Shown one piece after another: positions 1-8,946 of a stretch of DNA of 46,427 nt. The first letter of the stretch is position 1, and every line of letters begins with the position of its first letter. The stretch covers positions 1 through 46,427 of the forward strand of contig JAPPIG010000096.1 in assembly GCA_028820635.1 (NCBI GenBank), in the 5' to 3' direction. The notes under the pieces were generated by a model. It was given only the letters and a program-made list of their open reading frames with translations, searched no databases and was not told the DNA's origin. A program made the translations under genes and the position numbers. The DNA comes from Candidatus Poribacteria bacterium. GTDB taxonomy: Bacteria; Poribacteria; WGA-4E; WGA-3G.

Positions 1-72
1 ACGTAGATGTCTTCTTAAGTTGACACCTATGGGGTTGAGGGACGAAACCCAACATGTAACGCTTTATATATT
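1..72. repeat. Dispersed repeat fragments at window edge
   Basis: The first bases contain AAGTTGACACCTAT (17-30), which resembles the terminal repeat of the MITE-like element at 877-1029. It is followed at 31-53 by a copy of a dispersed family that reads GTTGGGTTTCGTCCCTCAAC on the minus strand. No gene is visible before the insertion sequence starts at about 73. Confidence 0.4.
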
Positions 73-876
73 GGACTTACGCATCAGCCATATTTAGAGT
101 AGGTGATTTTAGTTGTTGACGTAGAAAATCAGAAAACATGGCATTTTTGACTTGATAAAGTGTTTGAGCTGTTTCATGTGCTTTTTGCATAAGATAAATC
201 CATACTAAAATAGCACAAGTGATGTGATTTCGAACAATACGCGCTAAACGGCATTGGCACTTTTCAATTCCCGTGAGTTGTTTTGCTTCACGGTGAAACC
301 GCTCATTCTTCCAGCGCACGCCACACGCCTGTTGCACGGCGGACACATCTGATTGAGCCAAGTCATTTGTAGCAATATAATCCGTGCGTCTATTAGACAC
401 CACCCGGAATACTTTCACCTTGTGATTTTTCGGGAACTTGTTGAGTAGTTTCACTCGTTTGCCTGACTGCTGTTCTGTGTCACTCCACTCTAAACTATCA
501 ACGCGCCGATAAGGCTTTGTGCCGTTCGCATCATCTACAAGACGGTTCGCTTTGAGCGGACAATAATACTTTTTACCAAGGCTTTCAATGAATAACATAA
601 GCACTCTGCTGGCATACCAACTATCCATCAACACTGTGCTAAAAGCAACATTGCGGGCATTCACTAACACATCAAGCATATCACAAACATGATCTAACTT
701 GGATTTACCATCACCTTGCTTATCGTAGATCCGAAAATCAATAATCCAATACCGGTCTAACTCCGGATTGACATACACAAGTGACAACACCTATACCATT
801 TATCGTGGTGTGAGCGTTCCCACTATATTGTTTTTGAGCAAGCGAAATCTTTTGTGCGTGCCTTTTGTCTAAAATA

Positions 877-1029
877 ACCTAAGTTGCCACCTATGTAGCA
901 CAATCTGTTAGATTGTGCCTGTGAGGACGCAAACTGACAGTTTGCGCTACGAAATCTGGCGAAAAATGAGTTATTCTCTATTAAAAGCGGTGTTTGTCTG
1001 TCTAAAGTCTTGTAGGTAGCAACTTGAGT
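877..1029. mobile_element. 153-bp MITE-like element nested in the IS
   Basis: Imperfect 18-bp terminal inverted repeats (877-894 against 1012-1029, 14 of 18 matching, core AAGTTGCCACCTA) are flanked by a 7-bp direct repeat TAAAATA at 870-876 and 1030-1036. The element carries no ORF of its own. Its interior holds a two-hairpin cassette at 895-950. Excising the element and one TSD copy restores the transposase frame exactly, which fixes the boundaries. Confidence 0.85.
895..950. repeat. Two-hairpin REP-like cassette
   Basis: The outer ends GTAGC/GCTAC are complementary (895-899, 946-950). Inside are two hairpins, GCACAATCT-GTT-AGATTGTGC (898-918) and CGCAAACTG-A-CAGTTTGCG (928-946). Related half-units, GTAGCACAAACTT and AAGTTTGCGCTAC, occur at 22308 and 22635 in inverted orientation, so this is a dispersed family. 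Confidence 0.7.
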
Positions 1030-1470
1030 TAAAATAGTATCATCAAAGATGATATATCCGTTGGGTGTTTGCTCCAAGTGCGGTTTGACACTTTCCCATA
1101 CATAACGGGCTGGCAAACGATCACCAGCAAGATAACGATTAATTTGATCATGACTGAACTGATCGCAGTGATCCGCAAAATGAGTTAGCGTATAGTTGAC
1201 AGGGTCGTTAGTAGATATTGACAATAATCAAGCCGTGTCGGTTTTGGCATCTTTATGAACCTCCTCACAGATTATATTAGTCTGTTGAGGTATATGTGTC
1301 AATTATTTTGCGTAAGTCCTGTATATATCTTGAAGATCTGTTGCTTAAATCTTGTCATCGAAAATGAATTGCGCGATTACAACAAATGCTTATGTTGTTA
1401 AATCGGGGTTCCAAACCCCTCCTACAAGAGAAATTTACGACAATTGAATGCCTCTGCTAAACAAATTTTC

Positions 1471-1499
1471 TTGACTTTTCTACTAATTTATGATACTAT
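1471..1499 (+). promoter_or_regulatory. Sigma70-type promoter for tRNA-Pro
   Basis: TTGACT (1471-1476), a 17-nt spacer and TACTAT (1494-1499) lie about 25 nt upstream of the tRNA 5' end. The preceding 1320-1470 region holds only scattered palindromic repeat fragments and no gene. Confidence 0.6.
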
Positions 1500-1523
1500 T
1501 AATTGAGCAACTAAATTTGAAAA

Positions 1524-1597
1524 CGGGGCGTGGCGCAGTCCGGAAGCGCGCTTGAATGGGGTTCAAGAGGTCGCTGGTTCGAATCCAGTCGCCCCGA
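1524..1597 (+). tRNA. tRNA-Pro (anticodon GGG)
   Basis: A full cloverleaf can be drawn. The acceptor stem is CGGGGCG/CGCCCCG with discriminator A. The D-arm begins GCGC. The anticodon stem CTTGA/TCAAG encloses the loop ATGGGGT with anticodon GGG, and the T-arm is CTGG-TTCGAAT-CCAG. The C1-G72 first pair is typical of bacterial proline tRNAs. CCA is not encoded. A T-run follows directly. Confidence 0.95.
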
Positions 1598-1681
1598 TTT
1601 TTTGGGCGTTGAAGCGGGTAGATATACTGTTCACTGCCCAATTTAAGTTAATAAGATCATCAGAAAGAGGCAGTTGTAGTC

Positions 1682-3004
1682 GTGGATAAATCGTGCATTA
1701 ATGTAGGAATCTTAGGATGGGGAACAGTCGGCACTGGTGTTTCCAAGATTCTAATAAATCAGAATACGCTCGTATCCCAAAATAGTGGCATCCAATTATG
1801 CGTAAAAAAAGTCGTGAAACGGACACTTCCTGCTTCACGCGAAGGCGTAGAACTTCCCACTGACTGTCTAACTTCCGATCCTGCTGAAGTTGTTGACAAC
1901 CCAGAAATTGATATTGTCGTAGAACTTATTGGTGGCGTTTCGGAGGCACATTCACTTATCACCCGGGCAATCCAAAATGGCAAGCACGTTGTGACGGCAA
2001 ATAAAGCCCTCTTGGCAGAACACGGAGTTAAGTTATTCCAGTTAGCGCAGAAACATAAGGTGAGTCTCAATTTTGAGGCAAGTACTGCAGGGGGCATCCC
2101 AATTATAAAAACGCTCCAAGAAAGTTTCACCGCTAACCAAATTCAATCAATCTACGGCATTGTGAACGGTACTTGCAATTATATGCTAACTGAAATGAAT
2201 GAACGTGGCGTTGATTTTGCCGATGTACTTGCAGATGCTCAAGAGAAAGGTTATGCTGAGGCAGACCCAACACTTGATATTGAAGGTATTGATGCCGCAC
2301 AGAAGTTGACACTGCTCATTGCGCTTGCCTACGGTGTGTATCTCTCAGTTGACCAATTCCATGTTGAAGGTATCACAGACATTTCGCAGCAAGAGATTCA
2401 GTATTCACGTGAACTCGGTTATGTGATCAAACTAATCGCTATTGCGAAATTAACCGATGACAATCGCGTAGAAGCGCGCGTACATCCGACTCTTCTGCCA
2501 GAGCGGAGTTTATTAGCAAATGTGAATGGCGCTTATAATGCTGTGTGCGTTGTCGGTTCAGCTGTCGGTCCAACGCTCTTTTATGGACAAGGGGCAGGCG
2601 AAATGCCTACCGCAAGTGCTGTTGTAGCAGATATTATTGATGCTGCAAAATCTATTCAGTGGGGTGTGAGTTCGCCGATCTCGCAAGCATGGCTGCCTAA
2701 TTCGCAAACTGAAATTGCTGTCTGTTCCATTGATGACATTGAGACGCGCTACTACCTGCGCTTTGTTGTTATTGATCGACCAGGAGTTTTAGCAAGTATT
2801 GGCAACATATTAGGAAACCATAATATCAGCATTGCCTCAGTTATTCAAAAAGAGCCTCACGACACCGATACCGTTTCACTCATGATGTTAACGCATAAGG
2901 CGCGAGAAAAAAATATGAAAACCGCGCTTGAGCAGATTTATACTCTTGAAGTTGTCAAAGGTAACGCAAAACTCATTAGAATTGAAGAAGAAGTAGCCTT
3001 TTAA
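1682..3004 (+). CDS. hom: Homoserine dehydrogenase with ACT domain
   Basis: This cytosolic enzyme reduces aspartate semialdehyde to homoserine for threonine, methionine and isoleucine synthesis. The 440-residue protein has the usual length of the ACT-containing form. The Rossmann signature GWGTVGTG is at residues 12-19, followed by NGKHVVTANKALL, the catalytic-domain signatures STAGGIPIIK and GIVNGTCNYM, and the substrate region EADPTLDIEGIDAAQK. A C-terminal ACT domain (VIDRPGVLASIGNIL, from about residue 360) suggests feedback control by threonine, as known for the family. The start is GTG at 1682 after a GAAAGAGG ribosome-binding site. It opens the run of housekeeping genes and is 17 bp from yceD. 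Confidence 0.97.
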   Translation: MDKSCINVGILGWGTVGTGVSKILINQNTLVSQNSGIQLCVKKVVKRTLPASREGVELPTDCLTSDPAEVVDNPEIDIVVELIGGVSEAHSLITRAIQNGKHVVTANKALLAEHGVKLFQLAQKHKVSLNFEASTAGGIPIIKTLQESFTANQIQSIYGIVNGTCNYMLTEMNERGVDFADVLADAQEKGYAEADPTLDIEGIDAAQKLTLLIALAYGVYLSVDQFHVEGITDISQQEIQYSRELGYVIKLIAIAKLTDDNRVEARVHPTLLPERSLLANVNGAYNAVCVVGSAVGPTLFYGQGAGEMPTASAVVADIIDAAKSIQWGVSSPISQAWLPNSQTEIAVCSIDDIETRYYLRFVVIDRPGVLASIGNILGNHNISIASVIQKEPHDTDTVSLMMLTHKAREKNMKTALEQIYTLEVVKGNAKLIRIEEEVAF

Positions 3005-3021
3005 GTTTAACAGACGAAACA

Positions 3022-3648
3022 ATGAAAGACACGTTGGTTTTTGACGTAAGAAACATTCGAGACGGGGTCTTCAATAATCATGAAGTAGAAATCCTGGCTT
3101 CGCAGCTTGAATTGGATCTTGAAGATGTCCGATTTATCAGTCCAGTGCGGGGCACCGTTCAATTACTTCGGCACAGTGAGGATAATGTTTACGTCAAAGC
3201 TGAGGTATTCACAGATATTGAAATGCAATGCGGTAGGTGTCTTGAACCATTTGAAGAGGACATTACAGCAACTTTTGAATTGCAATTCACACCTATTGAC
3301 AATCCTGAAAAGATTGAATCTGAAAGTGCTGAAGACGGAGAGCACTACTACGATGGAGAAACATTTGACATCTCTGAAGATGCCCGACAAGCGTTGGCAA
3401 TCCAGATACCAATTTGGCCTCTCTGCTCACAGATTTGTGAGGGTTTATGTCCTGAATGCGGCGTGAATCTCAATGAAGAACATTGTACTTGTCAAATTAC
3501 AGATGATATTGAACCTGAAGAAACGCTCAATGTAAATTCACCTTTTGCAGTGCTTCCACAGTTATTAGAAACAGCGAAATCGGAGAACAAATCTAAGGCA
3601 AAAAACCGTAAGGAGATAAATTCTAAAAATGGCACATCCAAAACGTAA
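3022..3648 (+). CDS. yceD: YceD/DUF177 family protein
   Basis: A 208-residue protein of the DUF177 family, which almost always sits beside rpmF and is linked to 23S rRNA maturation or accumulation in the organisms studied. Visible marks are the internal CGRCLEPF segment (about residues 70-77) and the C-terminal cysteine cluster LCPECGVNLNEEHCTC (about residues 142-157), likely metal-binding. The last residues form a basic, low-complexity tail. The stop codon lies beyond the rpmF start, so the two genes overlap by 20 bp and are probably translationally coupled. Confidence 0.9.
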   Translation: MKDTLVFDVRNIRDGVFNNHEVEILASQLELDLEDVRFISPVRGTVQLLRHSEDNVYVKAEVFTDIEMQCGRCLEPFEEDITATFELQFTPIDNPEKIESESAEDGEHYYDGETFDISEDARQALAIQIPIWPLCSQICEGLCPECGVNLNEEHCTCQITDDIEPEETLNVNSPFAVLPQLLETAKSENKSKAKNRKEINSKNGTSKT

Positions 3649-3817
3649 AACATCAAAATCTAAAAAAAGAATGCGGAGAAGCCATCATGCACTTCGGATC
3701 CAAGTTATTACAGATTGCTCATATTGTGGCGAAATGATGGTTTCACACCGAGTCTGCACACATTGTGGACACTATAAAGGGATATCCGTTCTAAAATCCA
3801 CAGAAGAACAACTGTAG
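3629..3817 (+). CDS. rpmF: 50S ribosomal protein L32
   Basis: A 62-residue ribosomal protein starting MAHPKRKTSKSKKRMRRSHH, the typical basic N-terminus of L32, followed by a zinc-ribbon pair CSYCG and CTHCG. Length is normal for the family. It overlaps the end of yceD and precedes fabH by 68 bp. The yceD-rpmF-fab arrangement is widespread in bacteria. The C+ form with four cysteines implies zinc binding. Confidence 0.97.
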   Translation: MAHPKRKTSKSKKRMRRSHHALRIQVITDCSYCGEMMVSHRVCTHCGHYKGISVLKSTEEQL

Positions 3818-3885
3818 AGAAGACACCAGTTAATCCAGCACGTTTGTGTTGATTCATCTAAATCAGCTAAAAAGGATTCTTCAGC

Positions 3886-4875
3886 ATGGCTCGATATGCA
3901 GCAATCACAGGGACGGGTTCTTATCTACCTGAAACCGTTTTAACCAATTTTGATCTTGAAAAGATGGTAGATACCAGCGACGAATGGATTCGCCAACGCA
4001 CAGGCATCGCTGAACGGCGAATCGCCGAAGATGACACCGCTACCTCGGACCTCAGTGTTCAAGCTGCTCGATTAGCGATAAAAAGAGCGCAAATTGACCC
4101 ACTTGAAATAGAGATGATTCTCGTTGCTACCGTTACCCCCGACACATTTTTCCCATCAACCGCTTGTTATGTGCAGAAGGGGATCGGTGCTAAAAACGCG
4201 GCAGCAATGGATATATCCGCAGCATGTGCTGGATTCTTATATGGTCTTGATTTAGCAAATGGCTTGATTGTATCTGGACAGTATGATACTATTCTTGTAG
4301 TCGGTGGTGAAGTTTTCAACAATATCGTTGATTGGAACGATAGAAACACTTGTGTCCTATTTGGAGATGGAGCGGGTGCTGCCATTGTCCAAGCAACTGA
4401 AGAACCGAAAGGAATTCTCGCATCTTACATCGGCTCTGATGGAGATTATGCTGACATTGATCTACTCGGCATACCCGCTGGTGGGTCCAGAATGCCGGTA
4501 ACATCAGAGGCAATTGATCAAAAACTGGATAAAATTCAGATGAATGGGCGTGAAGTTTTCAAACTTGGGGTTCGTCTCATGCCAGAAGCGGCGCAACGCG
4601 CGTTGAGCAAAGCAAACGTTAGCGTTGAAGAGATTGATCTGTTAATACCGCATCAAGCAAATTTGCGTATTATTGAAGCAGTAGGCGATAGGCTTGGAGT
4701 GCCACGAGAAAAGGTATACATAAACGTAGACAAATATGGCAATACTTCTGCTGCGACGGTAATCATCGCATTAGATGAAGCAATTCAAGATGGACGCGCA
4801 AAACCGGGGGACCTGATATTGCTCGTAACTTTCGGCGCTGGCTTAACTTGGGGAAGTACGCTCTTACGGTTATAA
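3886..4875 (+). CDS. fabH: 3-oxoacyl-ACP synthase III
   Basis: Catalyses the first condensation of type II fatty acid synthesis, joining acetyl-CoA to malonyl-ACP. The 329-residue protein carries the Cys-His-Asn triad: C114 in DISAACAGFLYG, His in IPHQANLRI (near residue 255) and Asn in YGNTSAAT (near 285). The N-terminal TGTGSYLP and the DEWIRQRTGI motif are also family signatures. An AAAAAGGATTCTTCAGC stretch before the ATG provides the ribosome-binding site. Its stop codon is immediately followed by the fabD start, so the two are tightly coupled. Confidence 0.97.
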   Translation: MARYAAITGTGSYLPETVLTNFDLEKMVDTSDEWIRQRTGIAERRIAEDDTATSDLSVQAARLAIKRAQIDPLEIEMILVATVTPDTFFPSTACYVQKGIGAKNAAAMDISAACAGFLYGLDLANGLIVSGQYDTILVVGGEVFNNIVDWNDRNTCVLFGDGAGAAIVQATEEPKGILASYIGSDGDYADIDLLGIPAGGSRMPVTSEAIDQKLDKIQMNGREVFKLGVRLMPEAAQRALSKANVSVEEIDLLIPHQANLRIIEAVGDRLGVPREKVYINVDKYGNTSAATVIIALDEAIQDGRAKPGDLILLVTFGAGLTWGSTLLRL

Positions 4876-5814
4876 ATGACTCAAATCGCTTTTGTTTTTC
4901 CAGGACAGGGTTCACAAAAAGTTGGCATGGGAGCTGAATTGGCAGGTACCTATCCAACTGCCAAAGCCGTTTTTGATGAAGCAGATAATTTCTTAGAAAG
5001 ACCGTTAAGTCAACTCTGTTTTGAGGGACCAGAAGCAGAATTAAAACAGACAGAAAACACACAACTTGCTATTTTGACATGTAGTGTCGCAACACAGAAA
5101 GCCCTTACACAATTAGGTGTTGTACCGAAGGTAGTAGCAGGACATAGTTTGGGGGAGTATTCCGCACTTGTAGCATCTGGTGTTCTTGAGTTTGCAGACG
5201 CATTACGATTGGTAAGTGCCCGTTCACAGTTCATGGCGGAAGCGGGTGAAGAACAGAACGGTACGATGGCAGCAATCCTCGGCCTGGCGGTAGAACGACT
5301 CAAACATCTCTGTGAGAAGGTTGATGGTGTGGCAAAAATCGCCAATTACAATTGTCCTGGGCAATTGGTTATTTCAGGGGAAGTTGAGCCAGTTAATCAG
5401 GTTGTTGCTCTGGCTTCGGACGAAATTGGCGCGAGAAGATGTCGTCCTTTACCGGTAAGCGGTGCATTTCATTCACCGCTGATGGAATCAGCACAAAAGA
5501 AGTTTCAATCTGTTTTAGACTCGGTAAAGTTAAACCCATCACAGATTGATATAGTAATGAACGTAACAGGCGAGTTTGCAACGGATGTAGATAACATCAA
5601 ACACTTACTCTTGCAACAGATAACCGAACCTGTTCAATGGGAAAAAACATTACACACGATTGAAAAAATCGGCATCACACATTTTATTGAGGTTGGCCCG
5701 GGAAAGGTTTTGTCTGGTTTAGTGAAACGGACACTGCTCGAAAGTACCACCTTGAACGTTGAAGATGTTGATACACTTTCACTTGTGACAGATAAATATG
5801 GAAGTGGTGAATAA
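4876..5814 (+). CDS. fabD: Malonyl-CoA:ACP transacylase
   Basis: Transfers the malonyl group from CoA to acyl carrier protein for fatty acid elongation. The 312 residues match the family length. The serine nucleophile is S91 in GHSLGEYSAL, the catalytic His is in VSGAFHSPLM (near residue 200), and FPGQGSQKVGMG at residues 8-19 is the conserved N-terminal loop. The ATG follows the fabH stop with no gap and its own TAA overlaps the upstream candidate start of fabG by one base. Confidence 0.97.
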   Translation: MTQIAFVFPGQGSQKVGMGAELAGTYPTAKAVFDEADNFLERPLSQLCFEGPEAELKQTENTQLAILTCSVATQKALTQLGVVPKVVAGHSLGEYSALVASGVLEFADALRLVSARSQFMAEAGEEQNGTMAAILGLAVERLKHLCEKVDGVAKIANYNCPGQLVISGEVEPVNQVVALASDEIGARRCRPLPVSGAFHSPLMESAQKKFQSVLDSVKLNPSQIDIVMNVTGEFATDVDNIKHLLLQQITEPVQWEKTLHTIEKIGITHFIEVGPGKVLSGLVKRTLLESTTLNVEDVDTLSLVTDKYGSGE

Positions 5815-5840
5815 TGGCACAGTGTGTTTTTAAAGAGGAT

Positions 5841-6578
5841 ATGCTGAATGGAAAAACAGCAATCGTTACAGGTGCGTCACGTGGTATAGGAGCAGCAATT
5901 GCCCACAGATTGTGCGAAGTTGGCGCAAACGTCGTTATCTGCTCGCGTTCCACAGAGACTATTTCCGAAACTGCTACTACGCTGAAAGACAAAGGCTATT
6001 CTATACACGCAATGGCTGCTGACATTTCCAAAAAGGAAGATGTTGAAGCACTTGTTGAAAAGACAATCGAACAGTTTTCACAAATTGATATCCTTGTGAA
6101 CAACGCTGGAATTACACGTGATATGTTGCTGATGCGTCTCAAAGATGAAGACTGGGATGCGGTTTTACAGACAAATCTAACTGGCACGATGTATTGCACC
6201 CGCGCAGTCCTCCGCCCTATGATACGCCAGAAAAGTGGGAACATTATCAACATTTCGTCAGTTATCGGATTGATGGGAAATGCTGGACAAGCGAGTTACG
6301 CTGCAGCGAAAGCCGGTATTATCGGTTTAACAAAAACGACTGCGAAAGAGGTTGGCACGCGTGGTATAACTGTAAACGCTATCGCACCCGGATTTATTAC
6401 AACTGACATGACAGCAGAAATACCTGAAGAATTTCAGAAAAAAGCACTTGAACTTATTCCATTACAGAACTTTGGCGCGCCAGAAGATGTAGCAGATGCT
6501 GTTTGCTTTTTAGTATCCGATGCTGCACGTTATATTACTGGTCAAACGTTACAGGTTGACGGTGGTATGGTGATGTAA
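5841..6578 (+). CDS. fabG: 3-oxoacyl-ACP reductase
   Basis: NADPH-dependent short-chain reductase acting on 3-oxoacyl-ACP in fatty acid synthesis. The cofactor motif TGASRGIG lies near residues 10-17, NNAG follows, and the catalytic Ser-Tyr-Lys appears as ISSVIG and YAAAKAG. The C-terminus YITGQTLQVDGGMVM is typical. An ATG at 5814 overlapping the fabD stop would add nine residues. I prefer 5841 because it has an AGAGGA site just upstream and gives the family-standard N-terminus MLNGKTAIVTG. Confidence 0.95.
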   Translation: MLNGKTAIVTGASRGIGAAIAHRLCEVGANVVICSRSTETISETATTLKDKGYSIHAMAADISKKEDVEALVEKTIEQFSQIDILVNNAGITRDMLLMRLKDEDWDAVLQTNLTGTMYCTRAVLRPMIRQKSGNIINISSVIGLMGNAGQASYAAAKAGIIGLTKTTAKEVGTRGITVNAIAPGFITTDMTAEIPEEFQKKALELIPLQNFGAPEDVADAVCFLVSDAARYITGQTLQVDGGMVM

Positions 6579-6765
6579 CTTATATCTCTGAATTCTGCCG
6601 ATAGGCAGCAAATTGTTTTCATTATTGGCTTACCGTAGGGACAGGTAAGTATATGCAACTTACCCTACAAATTAACTTTAGATATTTTAAACTTAAGAAC
6701 GGGTTCCATCAACTATCCAATTGTTGATTTATCCGCCCGTTTTGATAGGAGATTAAATTAAAGAT
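6579..6765 (+). other. fabG-acpP intergenic with hairpins
   Basis: The 187-bp gap holds several small inverted repeats: CTGCC-GATA-GGCAG, CTTACC...GGTAAG, and a larger AACGGG...CCCGTT structure enclosing CAACTATCCAATTGTTG just ahead of the acpP ribosome-binding site (GATAGGAGA). The last could fold in the acpP leader and affect its high expression. No promoter is clear. Confidence 0.35.
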
Positions 6766-6999
6766 ATGGCTACAAATGAAGAACGGCTTATTGAAATTAT
6801 CGCTCAACAACTCGGTATTGACTCAGACAACGTGACTCCTGACGCTTCATTTATGGAAGACTTAGGAGCAGATTCGCTTGATACTGTTGAATTAGTCATG
6901 GCACTTGAAGAAGAATTTGATCTTGAGATCCCTGACAGCGACGCTGAAAAGATACAAACTGTTCAAGATGCACTTGATTACCTTGATGAGCATGTATAG
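6766..6999 (+). CDS. acpP: Acyl carrier protein
   Basis: A small acidic 77-residue carrier whose S37 in [10 protein letters not shown] receives 4'-phosphopantetheine. It shuttles growing acyl chains between the Fab enzymes encoded around it. Length and sequence are canonical. The start ATG is preceded by TAGGAGA with good spacing. The following fabF begins within 90 bp, so the usual acpP-fabF pair is kept. Confidence 0.98.
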   Translation: MATNEERLIEIIAQQLGIDSDNVTPDASFMEDLGADSLDTVELVMALEEEFDLEIPDSDAEKIQTVQDALDYLDEHV

Positions 7000-7082
7000 A
7001 TTTACCTATTTTGACAAATCTGTTGAGGGCATGTAGACTAAACTACAGTCCTCTTCACTTACCTAAGCAAAGGATCGGTCTC

Positions 7083-8321
7083 GTGGAGCGTATAGTAATT
7101 ACAGGAATCGGCGTTGTCAATGCAATCGGCAACACGAAAGAAGAATATTGGGATGCGCTTGCCATCGGTAAAAACGGAATCGGACCTATAACCTATTTTG
7201 ATGCAACCGATTATCGTACGCAGGTCGCCGCAGAGGTTAAAGACTTTGAAGCGGAAAAGTATCTGGATAAGAAAACTGCATCCCGTTTTCCGCTTTTTAT
7301 TCAGTATGCGCTTGCTGCCTCTATAATGGCACATGATGATGCTGGGTTGGACCTGTCCAAGGTTGATCCTTATCGCGCAGGAGTCCAAATCGGTTCTGGT
7401 GTCGGTGGCATCGGTGTGCTTGAGGAAAACGCGGCAATCCTGATTGAAAAGGGACCAAAGCGCGTCAGTCCGTTTCTCGTGCCGTTTATGATCATTAATA
7501 TGGCATCAGGACAGGTGTCTATCCATTTCGACCTCAGAGGTCCCAATTCCGCATCTGTTACCGCTTGTGCAACTTCCAACCATTCCATCGGTGAATCACT
7601 ACGTTTGATTCAACATGGATATGCAGATGTGATGTTCACTGGTGGGGCAGAATCAGCGATGACACCTCTGGCTTTTGCGGGGTTCTGCTCAATGCGCGCG
7701 ATGTCCGAACGCAACCATGAACCTGAACGCGCGTCTCGTCCATTTAACAAAGATCGTGATGGATTTGTTATGGGAGAAGGTGCGGGCGTTCTCATCCTCG
7801 AATCACTTTCGCATGCTAAAAAGCGCGGCGCATATATCTACGCAGAAATTGTCGGCTTTGGAATGACTTCTGATGCTCATGATATGGTCGCTCCGCCAAA
7901 AGGCGGGGAAGGTGCAGCGAAAGCGATGGAATTCGCATTAAGTGATGCCAAACTCCCGGTAGACACTGTTGATTACATCAATACGCACGGCACATCGACC
8001 CCGATCGGTGATGTTGCCGAAACTAACGCTATTAAATCCCTTTTCGGAGAACGGGCATATAAAATTCCTGTAAGCTCTACTAAGTCTATGGTTGGACATT
8101 TGCTTGGTGCTGCAGGTGCTGTAGAACTTATTGCCTGTTTAGGTGGAATGGAAAAAGGATTCCTACCACCGACTATCAACTATGAACTGCCGGATGAAGA
8201 ATGTGATTTGGATTACATTCCGAACGAGAGTCGTGACGCAAAAATTGAGGTTGCACTCTCCAACGCATTCGGTTTCGGAGGACACAATACCTCTATCGCT
8301 ATCCGAAAATTTACCGGTTAG
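7083..8321 (+). CDS. fabF: 3-oxoacyl-ACP synthase II
   Basis: Elongating condensing enzyme of fatty acid synthesis. With a GTG start at 7083 the protein has 412 residues, the usual FabF length, and begins (M)[17 protein letters not shown] start at 7011 would add 24 residues with no family similarity, while 7083 has an AGGATCGG site in front. The active-site Cys is C162 in [11 protein letters not shown], and the two His residues are in [10 protein letters not shown] and [10 protein letters not shown]. It completes the fabHDG-acpP-fabF cluster. Confidence 0.96.
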   Translation: MERIVITGIGVVNAIGNTKEEYWDALAIGKNGIGPITYFDATDYRTQVAAEVKDFEAEKYLDKKTASRFPLFIQYALAASIMAHDDAGLDLSKVDPYRAGVQIGSGVGGIGVLEENAAILIEKGPKRVSPFLVPFMIINMASGQVSIHFDLRGPNSASVTACATSNHSIGESLRLIQHGYADVMFTGGAESAMTPLAFAGFCSMRAMSERNHEPERASRPFNKDRDGFVMGEGAGVLILESLSHAKKRGAYIYAEIVGFGMTSDAHDMVAPPKGGEGAAKAMEFALSDAKLPVDTVDYINTHGTSTPIGDVAETNAIKSLFGERAYKIPVSSTKSMVGHLLGAAGAVELIACLGGMEKGFLPPTINYELPDEECDLDYIPNESRDAKIEVALSNAFGFGGHNTSIAIRKFTG

Positions 8322-8360
8322 TAGTTGGTGTTCAGTCCTATTCTTATCATTTAAAATTCT

Positions 8361-8891
8361 GTGCACTCAACATATATCGGCTTCGGCAGTAACATAGGCG
8401 ACAGACTTTCGTATATTAAGGGCGCTATCCATGCCTTATCGCAAGCGGAGGGAATCACCCTACAAAAGATTTCCTCTCTTTACGAAACAGAACCTGTCGG
8501 AGATGAAGCACAAGCACAGTTTCTAAACGGTGTTGTTGCGATCAAAACTGACCTTTCTCCTCACACCCTACTGCAAACTTTAAAACAGAGCGAAACCACC
8601 GTCGGTAGACAACACCGCACCCGTTGGGGTCCACGAGAAATCGATTTGGACATTTTAATCTATGGTGATATATACTTGCGGACCCCTAACCTTGTTATTC
8701 CCCATCCAGAGATGCATCTCCGTCGTTTCGTGCTTGTCCCGTTAGCTGAAATCGCTCCTGACCTTTTACATCCTGTTTTTAATGAGACCATTCAAACCCT
8801 GCTTGAACGTCTTGAGGATGATAAATCTGTTGTGAAAAATAAAGATTATGATTTATCCTCTTACCTCTCAACCCCTCCTCTTTTCTTATAG
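8361..8891 (+). CDS. folK: HPPK, folate pyrophosphokinase
   Basis: 2-amino-4-hydroxy-6-hydroxymethyldihydropteridine pyrophosphokinase of folate synthesis. The 176 residues start with [11 protein letters not shown], the first family signature, and carry the catalytic loop [17 protein letters not shown] and the product-side signature [16 protein letters not shown]. The start is GTG at 8361, 39 bp after fabF, without a strong ribosome-binding site, so translation may rely on coupling. The C-terminus past residue 150 is not conserved. Confidence 0.93.
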   Translation: MHSTYIGFGSNIGDRLSYIKGAIHALSQAEGITLQKISSLYETEPVGDEAQAQFLNGVVAIKTDLSPHTLLQTLKQSETTVGRQHRTRWGPREIDLDILIYGDIYLRTPNLVIPHPEMHLRRFVLVPLAEIAPDLLHPVFNETIQTLLERLEDDKSVVKNKDYDLSSYLSTPPLFL

Positions 8892-8946
8892 ACTTCCACA
8901 CCGCAATCTGATATAATTCCTTCAACAACTAAAGGAGAGTAGACAG

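Larger units (their letters stand above)
77..1250 (-). pseudogene. IS701/IS4-like DDE transposase, broken
   Basis: Reading leftward, the apparent original start is an ATG at 1248-1250 after GAGGAGG, giving MPKPTRLDYCQYLL. A frameshift near 1210 then moves into a frame beginning near 1224 that carries the first catalytic Asp in YIIFDDTIL. The frame is interrupted by the insertion at 877-1029. Removing that insert and one TSD copy joins FDDTIL directly to DKRHAQKISL and then QYSGNAH in frame. A second small frameshift near 790, equal to loss of two bases, precedes LVYVNPELD. The distal part carries the second Asp in LMDSWYA and the Glu region in ERFHREAK. With at least three lesions it cannot make a working transposase. 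Intact relatives of this type are usually about 400 residues. Confidence 0.85.
73..1319 (-). mobile_element. Decayed IS701/IS4-like insertion sequence
   Basis: The element is bounded by perfect 11-bp inverted repeats, GGACTTACGCA at 73-83 and TGCGTAAGTCC at 1309-1319, flanked on both sides by AT-rich TATATA sequence that could hold the target duplication. The transposase stop codon (complement of 77-79) lies inside the left inverted repeat, as is common in compact elements. The transposase is broken by frameshifts and by a nested 153-bp element. Assignment to IS701/IS4-like is from the protein motifs and is family-level inference. Confidence 0.8.

Noticed and set aside
823..1224. A separate 133-residue gene
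   Set aside because: It is the N-terminal transposase fragment read into the inserted 153-bp element.
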